Below, piece after piece: positions 1 through 8,952 of a stretch of 64,000 nucleotides of DNA. The first letter of the stretch is position 1; each line of letters opens with the position of its first letter. Origin of the DNA: Microcoleus sp036704825 (GTDB taxonomy: Bacteria; Cyanobacteriota; Cyanobacteriia; Cyanobacteriales; Microcoleaceae); the NCBI GenBank assembly GCA_036704825.1, contig JAUBSN010000002.1, positions 124,001 to 188,000 on the forward strand. Reading direction: 5' to 3'. The translations under genes were made by a program, and so were the position numbers. Under the pieces are notes generated by a model, which saw only the letters and a program-made list of their open reading frames with translations, did not search any database and had not been told where the DNA came from.

Positions 1-2288
1 GGGTAAGTCTGATCCGCGAACCCGTGAGATTTGCAACGGGAATGCAAACTATGCACGAGCAAGGAGTTACAGTATTTGTCGAGATCGGGCCAAAATCCAG
101 TTCATTGTCGATGGGTATGCGTTGCCTACCTGAAGCAACCGGGACTTGGCTTCCCAGCTTGCGTCCGGGGCAATCTAGCTGGCAGCAATTGTTGTCGAGT
201 TTGGCACAACTCTACATTTTAGGACTACCTGTTAACTGGCCAGGATTCGATCGCGATTATCGGCGCGATCGGCGGAGAGTACCCACCTATCCCTTTGAGC
301 GACAAAGCTATTGGTTCAGCAGTAGTCGATCGGATCGATCGAGCACTCTATCTCCACTACCTCAAAGTTCTTTGATTTCTAGCTTACTCAATCGGGGAGA
401 TTCAGCAGAACAGATTGTTCAGTCTCTTGCTGAAACAAAATCATTTTCATTAGAGGAAGTGCAACTCCTACCAAAATTAATCGCTGCTTTAGTTCAAGAT
501 ACCCAGCAAAATGAAGGTGAATTTTCTTTGAGCAGCCAAACCATAAATCTAGATGTACCTCCCCCGGAAATTATTGTTCCTGAATCGAATATTTCATCAA
601 GAGAAATACCACTTGCAACATCCCCAGAAGAACAGCAGCAACTGCTAGAAGAATATTTGACCGAGCAAATTGCTAAAGTGTTGGGATTGCCTCCATCCCA
701 GCTTGATGTTGAACAACCGCTCTATACTTTGGGGTTGGATTCGTTGATGTTAGTTCAATTAATAAACCGCATTAAAAAAGACTTGGCTTTAGAGTTGTCA
801 ATCGAGGAGTTATTTGAAAACATGACCCTGCTCGATCTGGCTCAGCAATTACAGGCCCAATTGGCCTTGTTTAAAAGTGAATCTGATGATGAACCCATGA
901 TGGTTACGAGGACAGCGGCTGTTTCTTTGCCTTTATCCTTTGCTCAGGAGTCATTTTACTCGCAAGTAAAACTAGACCCTAGTAATCCCTTTGCCAATCT
1001 ACCCTTCACCCTGCACTTTACAGGCGATTTAGACATTCCAGCATTAGAACGCAGTCTGAATGAATTGGTGCATCGTCATGCTGCTCTGCGAACCACTTTT
1101 GATATTGCTGCAGAGCAACCCACTCAAATCGTTCATCCGACCGTGAATATACCATTGTCAGTGGTGGATTTGCGATCGCTCTGTGAAGCAGAACAGCAAA
1201 TAGCAGTCCAACAGCTATCCCAACAGGAAGCTCAAGAATCCTTCAATATAGTCCAGGGGCCACTTCTGCGAACCACACTGCTGAAGCTCGCGGAAAAACA
1301 ACATATTCTGCTGATTACCATCCACCACCTGATTGCAGATGGCACCTCGATCGTAATCTTTCTTCAGGAACTTGCAGCAGTCTACCAAGCATTTTCCCAA
1401 AGACAACCCTCGCCCCTTCCAGAATTACCGATGCAGTATGCAGACTTTATTGTCTGGCAACGTCAGTGGCTGCAAAAAGACGTACTCACAAAACTACAAA
1501 GCTACTGGCAGCAAAAACTTGCACCGCATCTCGTCGTTCCTGAAATCAAAACAGATATGCCTCGTCCTGCCGTACCAAGATTGAAAGCAGCAATTTACCC
1601 CTTCCAAATATCTGAAGCATTATCAACACAGCTCAAAGCACTCAGCAAACAAGAAGGATGTACATTATTCATGCTTTTATTAGCAACTTTACAAATCCTA
1701 GTGCATCACTATACAGGTCAGCTTAACTTCAGTATTGGCACTACCGTTGCCAATCGCAATCGAGCGGAGTTTGAAGCCTTAATTGGTTGCTTTATTAACC
1801 AGATTCCAATTAAAGCAAATTTAGAAGACAATCCCACATTCCGACAGGTACTGCATCTGGTTCGCCAAACCACTTTAGAAGCATATACTCACAGCGCACT
1901 TCCCTTGAAATTGATTCTGGAAACTGTACCTCTCTCAAAAACGGATAATATTCATACATTTCCTTTACCAATAGTGATGGTTTTCCACAATGAAATTCCT
2001 TTGATGGCTGAAAATCTTAACCTCTCAGATTGTCTTTCAGTTCGGGGAGAAAATAGAAAAATTCGGGGGTCCAGACGCGATTTAACTCTGCACATGGGAG
2101 AAACTAAAAAAGGCATTTGGGGGGAGATAGAATACGATATCGATGTATTTCTTGAAACTACAATTAAAACAATTGTAGAAGATTTTATCTGCTTGTTACA
2201 AGGAATTGCAAACACTCCAGATACTCATATTTCCGAAGGTTTGGGAAAAGAATTATGGCTGAATAGCAAATTTTTCAAAGAAACTTAG
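1..2288 (+). CDS. Polyketide synthase C-terminal part (AT-ACP) with terminal condensation domain, 5' truncated by window edge
   Basis: The frame is open to the first base (codons before the GTG at 24 read VSLIREP), so the gene starts outside the window. Numbering from that GTG, residues 1-97 are the end of an acyltransferase domain (ends VPTYPFERQSYWF). A linker of about 110 residues follows, then an acyl carrier protein with the phosphopantetheine serine at S240 in GLDSL. From about residue 298 there is a full condensation domain: RHAALRTTF, catalytic HHLIADG at 434-440, YADFIVWQ and IGCFINQ. There is no ketoreductase between AT and ACP, so the last keto group would stay unreduced by this module. 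There is no thioesterase. By family knowledge a terminal condensation domain can release the chain onto a free amine or alcohol; that role here is inferred. It is first in a co-directional biosynthetic run. Confidence 0.9.
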   Translation, partial: VSLIREPVRFATGMQTMHEQGVTVFVEIGPKSSSLSMGMRCLPEATGTWLPSLRPGQSSWQQLLSSLAQLYILGLPVNWPGFDRDYRRDRRRVPTYPFERQSYWFSSSRSDRSSTLSPLPQSSLISSLLNRGDSAEQIVQSLAETKSFSLEEVQLLPKLIAALVQDTQQNEGEFSLSSQTINLDVPPPEIIVPESNISSREIPLATSPEEQQQLLEEYLTEQIAKVLGLPPSQLDVEQPLYTLGLDSLMLVQLINRIKKDLALELSIEELFENMTLLDLAQQLQAQLALFKSESDDEPMMVTRTAAVSLPLSFAQESFYSQVKLDPSNPFANLPFTLHFTGDLDIPALERSLNELVHRHAALRTTFDIAAEQPTQIVHPTVNIPLSVVDLRSLCEAEQQIAVQQLSQQEAQESFNIVQGPLLRTTLLKLAEKQHILLITIHHLIADGTSIVIFLQELAAVYQAFSQRQPSPLPELPMQYADFIVWQRQWLQKDVLTKLQSYWQQKLAPHLVVPEIKTDMPRPAVPRLKAAIYPFQISEALSTQLKALSKQEGCTLFMLLLATLQILVHHYTGQLNFSIGTTVANRNRAEFEALIGCFINQIPIKANLEDNPTFRQVLHLVRQTTLEAYTHSALPLKLILETVPLSKTDNIHTFPLPIVMVFHNEIPLMAENLNLSDCLSVRGENRKIRGSRRDLTLHMGETKKGIWGEIEYDIDVFLETTIKTIVEDFICLLQGIANTPDTHISEGLGKELWLNSKFFKET

Positions 2289-2289
2289 A

Positions 2290-2369
2290 TATAGCGCTTC
2301 TCAAAAAAGTGAGGTATGCCCTATGCCTTATGCCCAGCCGTACCTCATATGAGAGCTCGAAAGGCTATA
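2290..2369. repeat. Palindromic intergenic element with TATAGC/GCTATA ends
   Basis: The element begins TATAGC and ends GCTATA. Inside, TCTCA pairs with TGAGA and GAGGTA (2311-2316) with TACCTC (2341-2346), giving a long stem-loop. It lies just after the PKS stop and could act as a terminator or be a small non-autonomous mobile element. There is no clear T-run, so terminator function is uncertain. Confidence 0.5.
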
Positions 2370-2531
2370 GCATTAATTACTGAATACTCAGTTTAACAAA
2401 GTTCTTTGATGAATAACTAAATCATACTTTTGCAGAACGCAAATAATTTAATATTAACTCGATGGTACAGCATCCAATAAAAGTGTTACTGCCAATTTAC
2501 CAACCCACATTCGCCCGAGGTTAATCTCCAC

Positions 2532-3491
2532 ATGAATTTGAAACAAGAAATAAAATTGATAACTGAACATCAACTCACTGGGGGGGATAAAAATAGCCTC
2601 ATGACTGCAAGATTTCGTAAGATTCTGACCTGGACAGTTTACCCTGGTGTCATGTCGATCGGTCTGATGATTTATTACGGACTGAAAAGTCATGGCATAA
2701 ACGTATTCCTTAGTAGTTACGTAGCTACAATCATTGCTGGAGTAGGGCTGATAACTTTTTTTGAACTTGTACTTCCTTATCGTAAAGAATGGTTGCCAAG
2801 TTCGAGTGAAGTTGGAACTGATTTCCTTTTTATGATGTTGGTACAGGTATTACTCCCGCAGCTTATTTCCATTTCCTTCGTGAGTTGGTTGCTAGGATTT
2901 GTCAAAAATAGCAACTGGAACATAAGTGATTTTTGGCCGCACAACTATCCTATCTGGATACAAATCTTGATTATGATACTTTGTGGTGATTTCTGGAGAT
3001 ATTGGTTGCATCGCGCAGCTCATACATGGCCTTTGTTATGGAGATTTCATGCCGTACATCACTCAGTCCACAAATTATATTGGCTTAATCTTGGGAGATT
3101 TCATCCTTTAGATAGAACCCTGCAACTTTTTTGCGATTCTTTTCCTTTCATTCTTCTCAGCCTATCCAACGAGGTAATGGCACTTTACTTACTTATTTAC
3201 TCAATTAAAGGATTTTTTCAGCACTGCAATATCGACCTTAAACTAGGCTGGTTTAATTACATCATCAGTGGACCTGAACTACATCGCTGGCATCACTCCA
3301 CAAACATTCAGGAATCAAACAATAATTATGGAAATCATATAATAATTTGGGACATTCTTTTCGGCACTTACTTTCTGCCCCAAGGTAAAAATGTATCCGA
3401 ACTCGGCCTTTTAAATCGCAATTACCCCATGAGTTTTTTGAAACAGATACAAGCTCCATTTATCAAAGGAATTGATACAGCTCAATTATAG
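2532..3491 (+). CDS. Fatty acid hydroxylase / sterol desaturase superfamily membrane di-iron enzyme
   Basis: The 319-residue protein has several hydrophobic segments (about residues 35-80, 98-125 and 140-155) and the histidine clusters of the PF04116 family: HRAAH at 160-164, HAVHH at 173-177, H191, H231, HRWHH at 251-255 and NYGNH at 265-269. Such enzymes bind two irons at the membrane and hydroxylate or desaturate lipids, sterols or carotenoids. Lying between a PKS and a fatty acyl-AMP ligase, it probably oxidises the lipid tail of the cluster product; this is inferred. The ATG at 2532 fits the domain, although no strong ribosome binding site is visible. A carotenoid or sterol-like substrate is the main alternative. 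Confidence 0.85.
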   Translation: MNLKQEIKLITEHQLTGGDKNSLMTARFRKILTWTVYPGVMSIGLMIYYGLKSHGINVFLSSYVATIIAGVGLITFFELVLPYRKEWLPSSSEVGTDFLFMMLVQVLLPQLISISFVSWLLGFVKNSNWNISDFWPHNYPIWIQILIMILCGDFWRYWLHRAAHTWPLLWRFHAVHHSVHKLYWLNLGRFHPLDRTLQLFCDSFPFILLSLSNEVMALYLLIYSIKGFFQHCNIDLKLGWFNYIISGPELHRWHHSTNIQESNNNYGNHIIIWDILFGTYFLPQGKNVSELGLLNRNYPMSFLKQIQAPFIKGIDTAQL

Positions 3492-3498
3492 CAACTAA

Positions 3499-3601
3499 TA
3501 TAGCAATCCTAAATCATTTGTGAATTTCTTACTCCCTCCCCTTGGAAAGGGGAGGGCTGGGGTGGGGTAAAAAATTTACGACTACTGCAAGGTTTGCTAT
3601 A
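3499..3601. repeat. Interspersed repeat, copy 1 (TATAGCAA...TTGCTATA)
   Basis: About 103 bp with inverted ends TATAGCAA and TTGCTATA and a G/C-rich core (ccctccccttgg, gaggg, tggggtggggtaaaaaatttacgac). A second copy with the same ends and core lies at 15774-15878. It has the layout of a miniature inverted-repeat element and carries no coding sequence. Confidence 0.75.
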
Positions 3602-3672
3602 ATTATAATAAATTTAGCGATAATTCCGCCGTACCAACAAACAATTGCCAATTTCTCAACCACAAAACATAA

Positions 3673-4785
3673 ATGGATTTGCAAAATTTGAACAATCCCA
3701 ACAATCACTTAAACTTTTCTGGAGGACCTGGAGCATTACCTGAATCAGTGCTAAATGCTACTCAAGCTGCTATTATGAATGTGCCAGAAGTGGGCTTGTC
3801 ATTGCTAGGTATCAGTCATCGCTCTGATTGGTTACGCAATGTACTGGACGAAACTGAAGATAACTTGCGGAATTTGCTCTCGATACCTAAGAATTATCAT
3901 GTTCTTTTTTTACAAGGAGGTAGCAGTCTACAGTTTTCAATGATTCCCATGAATTTTTTACGGGGAAATCTAAAAATAGCAGAGTATATTGTGTCTGGTT
4001 ATTGGAGTATTAAGTCCGTACCTGAAGCCAGAAAAGAAGGGCAAATGCAAGTAGTGTGGGATGGAAGAGGTAGCGGTTACAAACGATTGCCAAAGGCTGA
4101 GGAACTTGTACTTTCATCAGATGCTGCTTATCTGCATTATATATCCAACGAAACTGTGGAGGGATTGCAGTTTTCCTATCTACCAGGCATATCTGATGTA
4201 CCGTTAATTTGCGATATGTCTTCAGATTTTTTATCTCAACCTGTACCGATTGAGCGTTACGCTTTGATCTACGCTCACGCACAAAAAAACCTGGGACCAG
4301 CAGGTGTAACAGTCGTGTTAATTCGAGATGATATGGTAGACAGAATTCCGCCCGATTTACACACTATGTTAGATTACCGTACTCATATCAAAAGTAAATC
4401 AATTTACAATACGCCGCCAGTATTTGCACTATATGTAATCATGCTGGTCACTCGTTGGCTGCGAAAAGATATTGGTGGACTAGCAGCAATGGCAGAGATT
4501 AACCAGTCCAAAGCCTCGACTCTTTATAAAGTCATTGATAGCAGCGAATTTTATCGAAGTCATGCGGTTAGGGAGAATCGGTCCCTGATGAATGTTGCAT
4601 TCCGATTAGCCGACCCCGATTTAGATCCTTTATTTCTCAAAACCGCAGTGGAAAACGGATTTTATGGATTAGACGGTCATCGTTCAATTGGAGGTTTGCG
4701 AGCATCACTCTATAATGCAGTCACTCAATCTGGAGTGGACGCTCTAGCTGCATTTATGCTAGACTTCCAGCAACGTTACGGTTAA
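3673..4785 (+). CDS. SerC-like class V aminotransferase in biosynthetic cluster
   Basis: The 370-residue protein aligns by eye along the whole length of phosphoserine aminotransferase: NFSGGPGALP at 14-23, GISHRS at 46-51, LFLQGGSSLQF at 78-88, and the PLP lysine K205 in AQKNLGPAG. Family members transfer an amino group from glutamate to 3-phosphohydroxypyruvate to make phosphoserine. A serine-biosynthesis enzyme inside a PKS/FAAL cluster suggests a dedicated copy that supplies an amino precursor or aminates a pathway keto acid; this is inferred. It is followed closely by the FAAL gene. No clear ribosome binding site precedes the ATG. It could instead be the housekeeping serC; a second copy elsewhere in the genome would settle this. 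Confidence 0.8.
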   Translation: MDLQNLNNPNNHLNFSGGPGALPESVLNATQAAIMNVPEVGLSLLGISHRSDWLRNVLDETEDNLRNLLSIPKNYHVLFLQGGSSLQFSMIPMNFLRGNLKIAEYIVSGYWSIKSVPEARKEGQMQVVWDGRGSGYKRLPKAEELVLSSDAAYLHYISNETVEGLQFSYLPGISDVPLICDMSSDFLSQPVPIERYALIYAHAQKNLGPAGVTVVLIRDDMVDRIPPDLHTMLDYRTHIKSKSIYNTPPVFALYVIMLVTRWLRKDIGGLAAMAEINQSKASTLYKVIDSSEFYRSHAVRENRSLMNVAFRLADPDLDPLFLKTAVENGFYGLDGHRSIGGLRASLYNAVTQSGVDALAAFMLDFQQRYG

Positions 4786-4850
4786 GGCATTTCTGGAGGA
4801 AGCCAGCAATCACAGAACAATTACTTTAATTATTTCAATTACAAAAAAAT

Positions 4851-6962
4851 ATGGATCGCGATTTATTTTTACCATATTCAGAGCAGAAAGCAACTTTAGT
4901 TAACTTGTTACGTTATCGGGCCCAACAACAACCAGAACGAGTACCGTATACCTTTTTAGTAGATGGAGAAAAAGAAAAAGTTAGCTTCACTTATGAAAAA
5001 TTAGACCAAAAAGCACGCGCCATTGCAGCATTGCTTCAAAGCATGAAAGCTTTTAAAGAAAGAGTGCTGCTTCTGTATCCGCCCGGACTGGAATTTATTG
5101 CTGCTTTTTTCGGAGGTTTATATGCAGGTGTAACTGTTGTACCTGTGTATCCACCGCGAGGTAAACAGCGGATGACAAGATTGCAAGCTATTGCACAAGA
5201 CGCACAAGCAACTTTTGCACTCACCACCTCATCTGTAATTACTAAATTGGGAGAAAAATTTAAAGAAGAACCAGAATTAGCAGCCCTGCAATGTATAGCA
5301 ACTGATGAAATTGCCAACGATTTGGCGGATGATTGGTTTTTTCCTGAGATTGCTAACAACTCACTGGCACTTCTCCAATACACATCTGGTACGACAGGAA
5401 ACCCAAAAGGAGTGATGGTGAATCATGAAAATCTACTCTATAATTCGGCTTTAATTTATCAAGCTTTTGAGCATACATCTAACAGTCGAGGTGTAATTTG
5501 GCTGCCTCCTTATCACGATATGGGATTGATTGGTGGAGTGTTACAGCCTGTATATGGTAATTGCTCAGTTACTCTGATGTCGCCAGAGAGTTTCTTACAA
5601 CAACCCTTTCGTTGGTTAAAAGCGATTTCCGACTATCAAGCCACTACCAGTGGCGGGCCTAATTTTGCTTACGATCTGTGTATTGACAAGATTACTCCCG
5701 AACAACGCCAACAGCTTGATTTGAGTAGTTGGGAAGTTGCTTTCAATGGTGCTGAACCTCTAAGGGCAGAAACTCTAGAGAAGTTTTCAGAAACTTTTGC
5801 AGATTGTGGCTTTAGAAAAAATGCTTTTTACCCTTGCTATGGAATGGCGGAAACGACTTTAATTGTATCTGGGGGTTGGAAAAAAGAGCCACCAGTGATT
5901 CGCTTTGTGCAAGAGCAAGCTTTGAAGCAGAATCTCATTGTAACTACTACAAACGAAGACGAAGATGCCAGGGCGATTGTTGGTGTTGGTCACAGCACAC
6001 CTCACCAAAAAATTGTCATTGTTCGCCCAGAATCATTAACTCTTTGTCTGGATGGAGAAATCGGGGAAATTTGGGTTGCAGGGCCGAGTGTAGCTGGCGG
6101 CTATTGGAGAAAACCTGAAGAGACGCAACAAACATTCAATGCCCAATTACAGGACACAAAAGAAGGGCCGTTTCTACGCAGTGGAGATTTAGGATTTCTA
6201 CTTGATGGCGAACTGTTTATCACAGGTCGCATCAAAGACATGATAATTATTCGCGGACAAAATCATTATCCCCAGGATATTGAATTGACAGTCGAGAATA
6301 GCCACCCAGCATTACGATCTAATGGTGGGGCAGCATTTACTGTAGAGATAGAAGGTGTTGAACAGCTAGTTATTGTTCAAGAAGTAGAGCGTACTTACTT
6401 ACGTCAGTTGGATGTAGATGAAGTTGTTAAGTCAATTCGTCAGGCAGTGTCAGAACAGCACCAATTACAAGTATATGCTATTGCCCTGTTAAAAACAGCA
6501 AGTATCCCAAAAACTTCTAGTGGCAAGATTCAGCGCCTTGGTTGTCGAGTTGGATTTCTCAATAAAAGTTTGGATGTAGTCGGCAACTGGACTGCAAATC
6601 TTCAACAAACCGACTTACAACAACTTCAGATAGAAGTAGAAAAATTTTCGGAACCCTTACAAAATTCAGATGTTAATCTGTCTGAGGGCGATGGGCAATC
6701 ATTAAAACCGACTTTTACAGAAAAAGAAATCCAAGCTTGGCTAATTTCTCATCTTGCTATGTACTTGAAAATACCTCCTGATGAAGTAGATATTCAAGAG
6801 TCTTTTGCAGCATACGGTTTAGATTCAGCAGTGGCGGTCAGCATGACAAGTGAATTAGCCGAATGGATTGGCTACGAGCTAGGGTTGACTCTTTTGTGGG
6901 AGTACCCCACCATCGAAACCTTAGCGCAGTATTTAGTAGTGGAATATAGCAATCCTATTTGA
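4851..6962 (+). CDS. Fatty acyl-AMP ligase (FAAL) fused to acyl carrier protein
   Basis: The 703-residue protein has an adenylate-forming domain with the P-loop YTSGTTGNPKG at 177-187, FYPCYGMAE, GDLGF and GRIKDMIIIRGQNHYPQDIE, the last typical of FAALs. A C-terminal ACP has its phosphopantetheine serine at S659 in GLDSA. FAALs activate a free fatty acid as acyl-adenylate and pass it to an ACP without CoA, giving the starter unit of a lipid-polyketide or lipopeptide. Here the acyl group would be loaded onto the fused ACP in cis and extended by the upstream PKS. It is 65 bp downstream of the SerC-like gene, co-directional. Confidence 0.92.
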   Translation: MDRDLFLPYSEQKATLVNLLRYRAQQQPERVPYTFLVDGEKEKVSFTYEKLDQKARAIAALLQSMKAFKERVLLLYPPGLEFIAAFFGGLYAGVTVVPVYPPRGKQRMTRLQAIAQDAQATFALTTSSVITKLGEKFKEEPELAALQCIATDEIANDLADDWFFPEIANNSLALLQYTSGTTGNPKGVMVNHENLLYNSALIYQAFEHTSNSRGVIWLPPYHDMGLIGGVLQPVYGNCSVTLMSPESFLQQPFRWLKAISDYQATTSGGPNFAYDLCIDKITPEQRQQLDLSSWEVAFNGAEPLRAETLEKFSETFADCGFRKNAFYPCYGMAETTLIVSGGWKKEPPVIRFVQEQALKQNLIVTTTNEDEDARAIVGVGHSTPHQKIVIVRPESLTLCLDGEIGEIWVAGPSVAGGYWRKPEETQQTFNAQLQDTKEGPFLRSGDLGFLLDGELFITGRIKDMIIIRGQNHYPQDIELTVENSHPALRSNGGAAFTVEIEGVEQLVIVQEVERTYLRQLDVDEVVKSIRQAVSEQHQLQVYAIALLKTASIPKTSSGKIQRLGCRVGFLNKSLDVVGNWTANLQQTDLQQLQIEVEKFSEPLQNSDVNLSEGDGQSLKPTFTEKEIQAWLISHLAMYLKIPPDEVDIQESFAAYGLDSAVAVSMTSELAEWIGYELGLTLLWEYPTIETLAQYLVVEYSNPI

Positions 6963-7026
6963 GTTCTGAAGACAGTGAACAAGGAGGACAAGTAAGAGGT
7001 GTTTGTAACTAACTTGGGATTGTTGT

Positions 7027-7154
7027 ATGAATCAAATTGTGAATGAGTTACTTGACAAGGTTCAGCAGCATAAAGGAAACAAGGTTTCTATTCTCAGGAT
7101 CAAGCATTTCCCGATTACCTTCAAGCAAACGAACGTAAAATAATCCAACACAAA
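7027..7154 (+). other. Coding-like leader before the hydroxylase gene, possible frameshifted N-terminus
   Basis: An ATG at 7027 opens a 38-codon frame (MNQIVNELLDKVQQHKG..., stop 7141-7143). The frame of the downstream gene is also open from just after a TAA at 7071-7073 to its ATG at 7155 and reads protein-like (YSQDQAFPDYLQANERKII). One indel near 7075 would join the two frames into a N-terminal extension of about 42 residues on the hydroxylase. It is either a decayed N-terminus or a small leader peptide. Confidence 0.4.
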
Positions 7155-7637
7155 ATGTTTTACCAACCTAGTGATTTCAAATTTACAAAGAGCCTAGAAT
7201 CAAACTGGCTGCTCATCCAAGATGAGTTAAATAGACTGGAAGAAAGTAATTCTTTGCCTTGGCAAAAAGAGTTTCTTTATAATAAAGGCTGGGATATTTT
7301 TAGTTTGCATTCTTTTGGGAAAAAAGTAGAGAATAACTGCCGCTTGTGTCCAGAAACAACAAAATTAGTAGAATCTATTCCTGGAATGACGACGGCGACT
7401 TTTTCTTCTCTTGCACCTGGAACTCACATTGCTCCTCATAAGGGATATATAAACACTGTACTCCGTTGTCATTTGGGTTTAATTGTGCCTAATGACTGTT
7501 GGATACGGGTGGGGAATGAAACGAAAACCTGGGAAGCCGGCAAGTGTTTAGTTTTTGATGATACCTTTGAGCATGAAGTTTTGAATCGCAGCAATACCGC
7601 CAGAATAATTTTATTAATCGATTTTAAAAAGGCCTAA
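7155..7637 (+). CDS. Aspartyl/asparaginyl beta-hydroxylase-like 2-oxoglutarate/Fe(II) oxygenase
   Basis: The 160-residue protein matches the AspH catalytic domain (PF05118). H95 in APHKG and H140 in FEHEV match the two iron-binding histidines, and R150 after the second histidine matches the 2-oxoglutarate-binding arginine. N-terminal FYxPSxFxFTKSLESNW is also characteristic. These enzymes hydroxylate an amino acid or amide side chain, and several act in nonribosomal peptide pathways. Lying between the FAAL and two P450 genes it is probably a tailoring oxygenase. It ends 6 bp before the first P450 start, so the two are likely co-translated. The sequence upstream is in frame and protein-like, so the native start may have been lost. 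Confidence 0.8.
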   Translation: MFYQPSDFKFTKSLESNWLLIQDELNRLEESNSLPWQKEFLYNKGWDIFSLHSFGKKVENNCRLCPETTKLVESIPGMTTATFSSLAPGTHIAPHKGYINTVLRCHLGLIVPNDCWIRVGNETKTWEAGKCLVFDDTFEHEVLNRSNTARIILLIDFKKA

Positions 7638-7643
7638 TTTTAC

Positions 7644-8912
7644 ATGAAAAAAGAACCGACTAATCCTAACACCACTGAAGAAATAGACTCAATAAGAAGA
7701 GTCAATTTCAATCTTTTTGATCCTAAGTTTAACGCTAATCCTTATCCTACTTACCATCGCCTCCGAAACGAAGATCCGGTACATAGATACTTTGTTGGAG
7801 GTGATTGGATCGTTACTCGCTATGCTGATGTCAAAGCAGTTTTAAAAAGTGGTTGTGTTCGTACTGATGATAGACCAAAATCAATACAAGAAAGAAACAA
7901 ATATTTTGTACACAAGGAAAACAATCTAGATACTCTTGCTTATACCACCAGCCGATTTTTATTTTATATGAACCCGCCAGATCATACCAGATTGCGTGGG
8001 TTGGTGGGTAAAGGTTTTTCTTCTGCAGTTGTTGAGCGCATGCGTCCCCATATTCAGGAAATTGTGGATGAATTGCTTGACAAAGTTCGGCACAAGGGGA
8101 GTATGGACATTGTTGCCGAGCTTGCCAGTCCGCTTTCTGTAAGTGTAATTAGTAAGCTGTTGGGGATACCAAAAGAAGCTCAACAACAACTTCATCAGTG
8201 GACTAATGTTTTATCGCGTATTTTAGACCCACTGGTGTCACTAAAAGAATATGAAGCGATGAATCAAGCTACAGAAGAGATTCAGGAATATTTACGTACT
8301 CTCATTGCCGCTCGAGAAAAAGCTCCACAAGAAGACCTCATTAGTAATTTGATTGCAGCTAAAGAGCAAAGTGACAGGCTAAGTCAAAAAGAACTGCTAG
8401 CAATTTGCACGTTGTTATTTGGAGCAGGTGAAGAAACTACAGGGAATACGATCGGCAATGGAATGCTGGCATTGCTACAACACCCTAACCAAATGGGACA
8501 ACTTAAAAGAGAACCGACAATGATTCAGAGTGCTGTAGAAGAATTAATTCGTTACGATAGTGCAATTCAGATGCTAACTCGTATTGCTACTGATAATTTA
8601 GAAATAGGGAACCAAACAATTAAAGCTGGCGAAAAAATAGTTCTTTGTTTAGGAGCTGCTAATCGAGATCCAGCCCAATTTTCAAACCCAGACGAGTTAA
8701 ATATTAATCGAGAACAAAATCACCACCTAGCTTTTGCTGATAGTATTCATTATTGCTTGGGAGCCGCACTAGCAAGGGTGGAAACTCAAGTTGCCATTAA
8801 TACATTGATTCAAAGGTTTCCTGATTTAAAGTTAGCTTCAAATAAACAGGAGTGGAAAAAGAGTATAGTCATACGCGGCTTGAAATCTCTGAGCGTAAGT
8901 TTTACGAATTAA
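7644..8912 (+). CDS. Cytochrome P450 (first of tandem pair)
   Basis: A soluble 422-residue bacterial class P450. I-helix oxygen-binding motif GAGEETT, K-helix ExxR in EELIRY, and heme loop FADSIHYCLG with the cysteine ligand at about C371. The usual glycine of FxxGxHxCxG is serine here (FADS), a mild departure. P450s of this group hydroxylate or epoxidise polyketides, peptides or fatty acids using a separate ferredoxin system, and none is encoded nearby. It follows the AspH-like gene by 6 bp and precedes a related P450 by 40 bp, so it is part of the tailoring set. Confidence 0.9.
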   Translation: MKKEPTNPNTTEEIDSIRRVNFNLFDPKFNANPYPTYHRLRNEDPVHRYFVGGDWIVTRYADVKAVLKSGCVRTDDRPKSIQERNKYFVHKENNLDTLAYTTSRFLFYMNPPDHTRLRGLVGKGFSSAVVERMRPHIQEIVDELLDKVRHKGSMDIVAELASPLSVSVISKLLGIPKEAQQQLHQWTNVLSRILDPLVSLKEYEAMNQATEEIQEYLRTLIAAREKAPQEDLISNLIAAKEQSDRLSQKELLAICTLLFGAGEETTGNTIGNGMLALLQHPNQMGQLKREPTMIQSAVEELIRYDSAIQMLTRIATDNLEIGNQTIKAGEKIVLCLGAANRDPAQFSNPDELNINREQNHHLAFADSIHYCLGAALARVETQVAINTLIQRFPDLKLASNKQEWKKSIVIRGLKSLSVSFTN

Positions 8913-8952
8913 GTAACTTATATCAACTTGGATAATTATAGGAGATAGGTAA

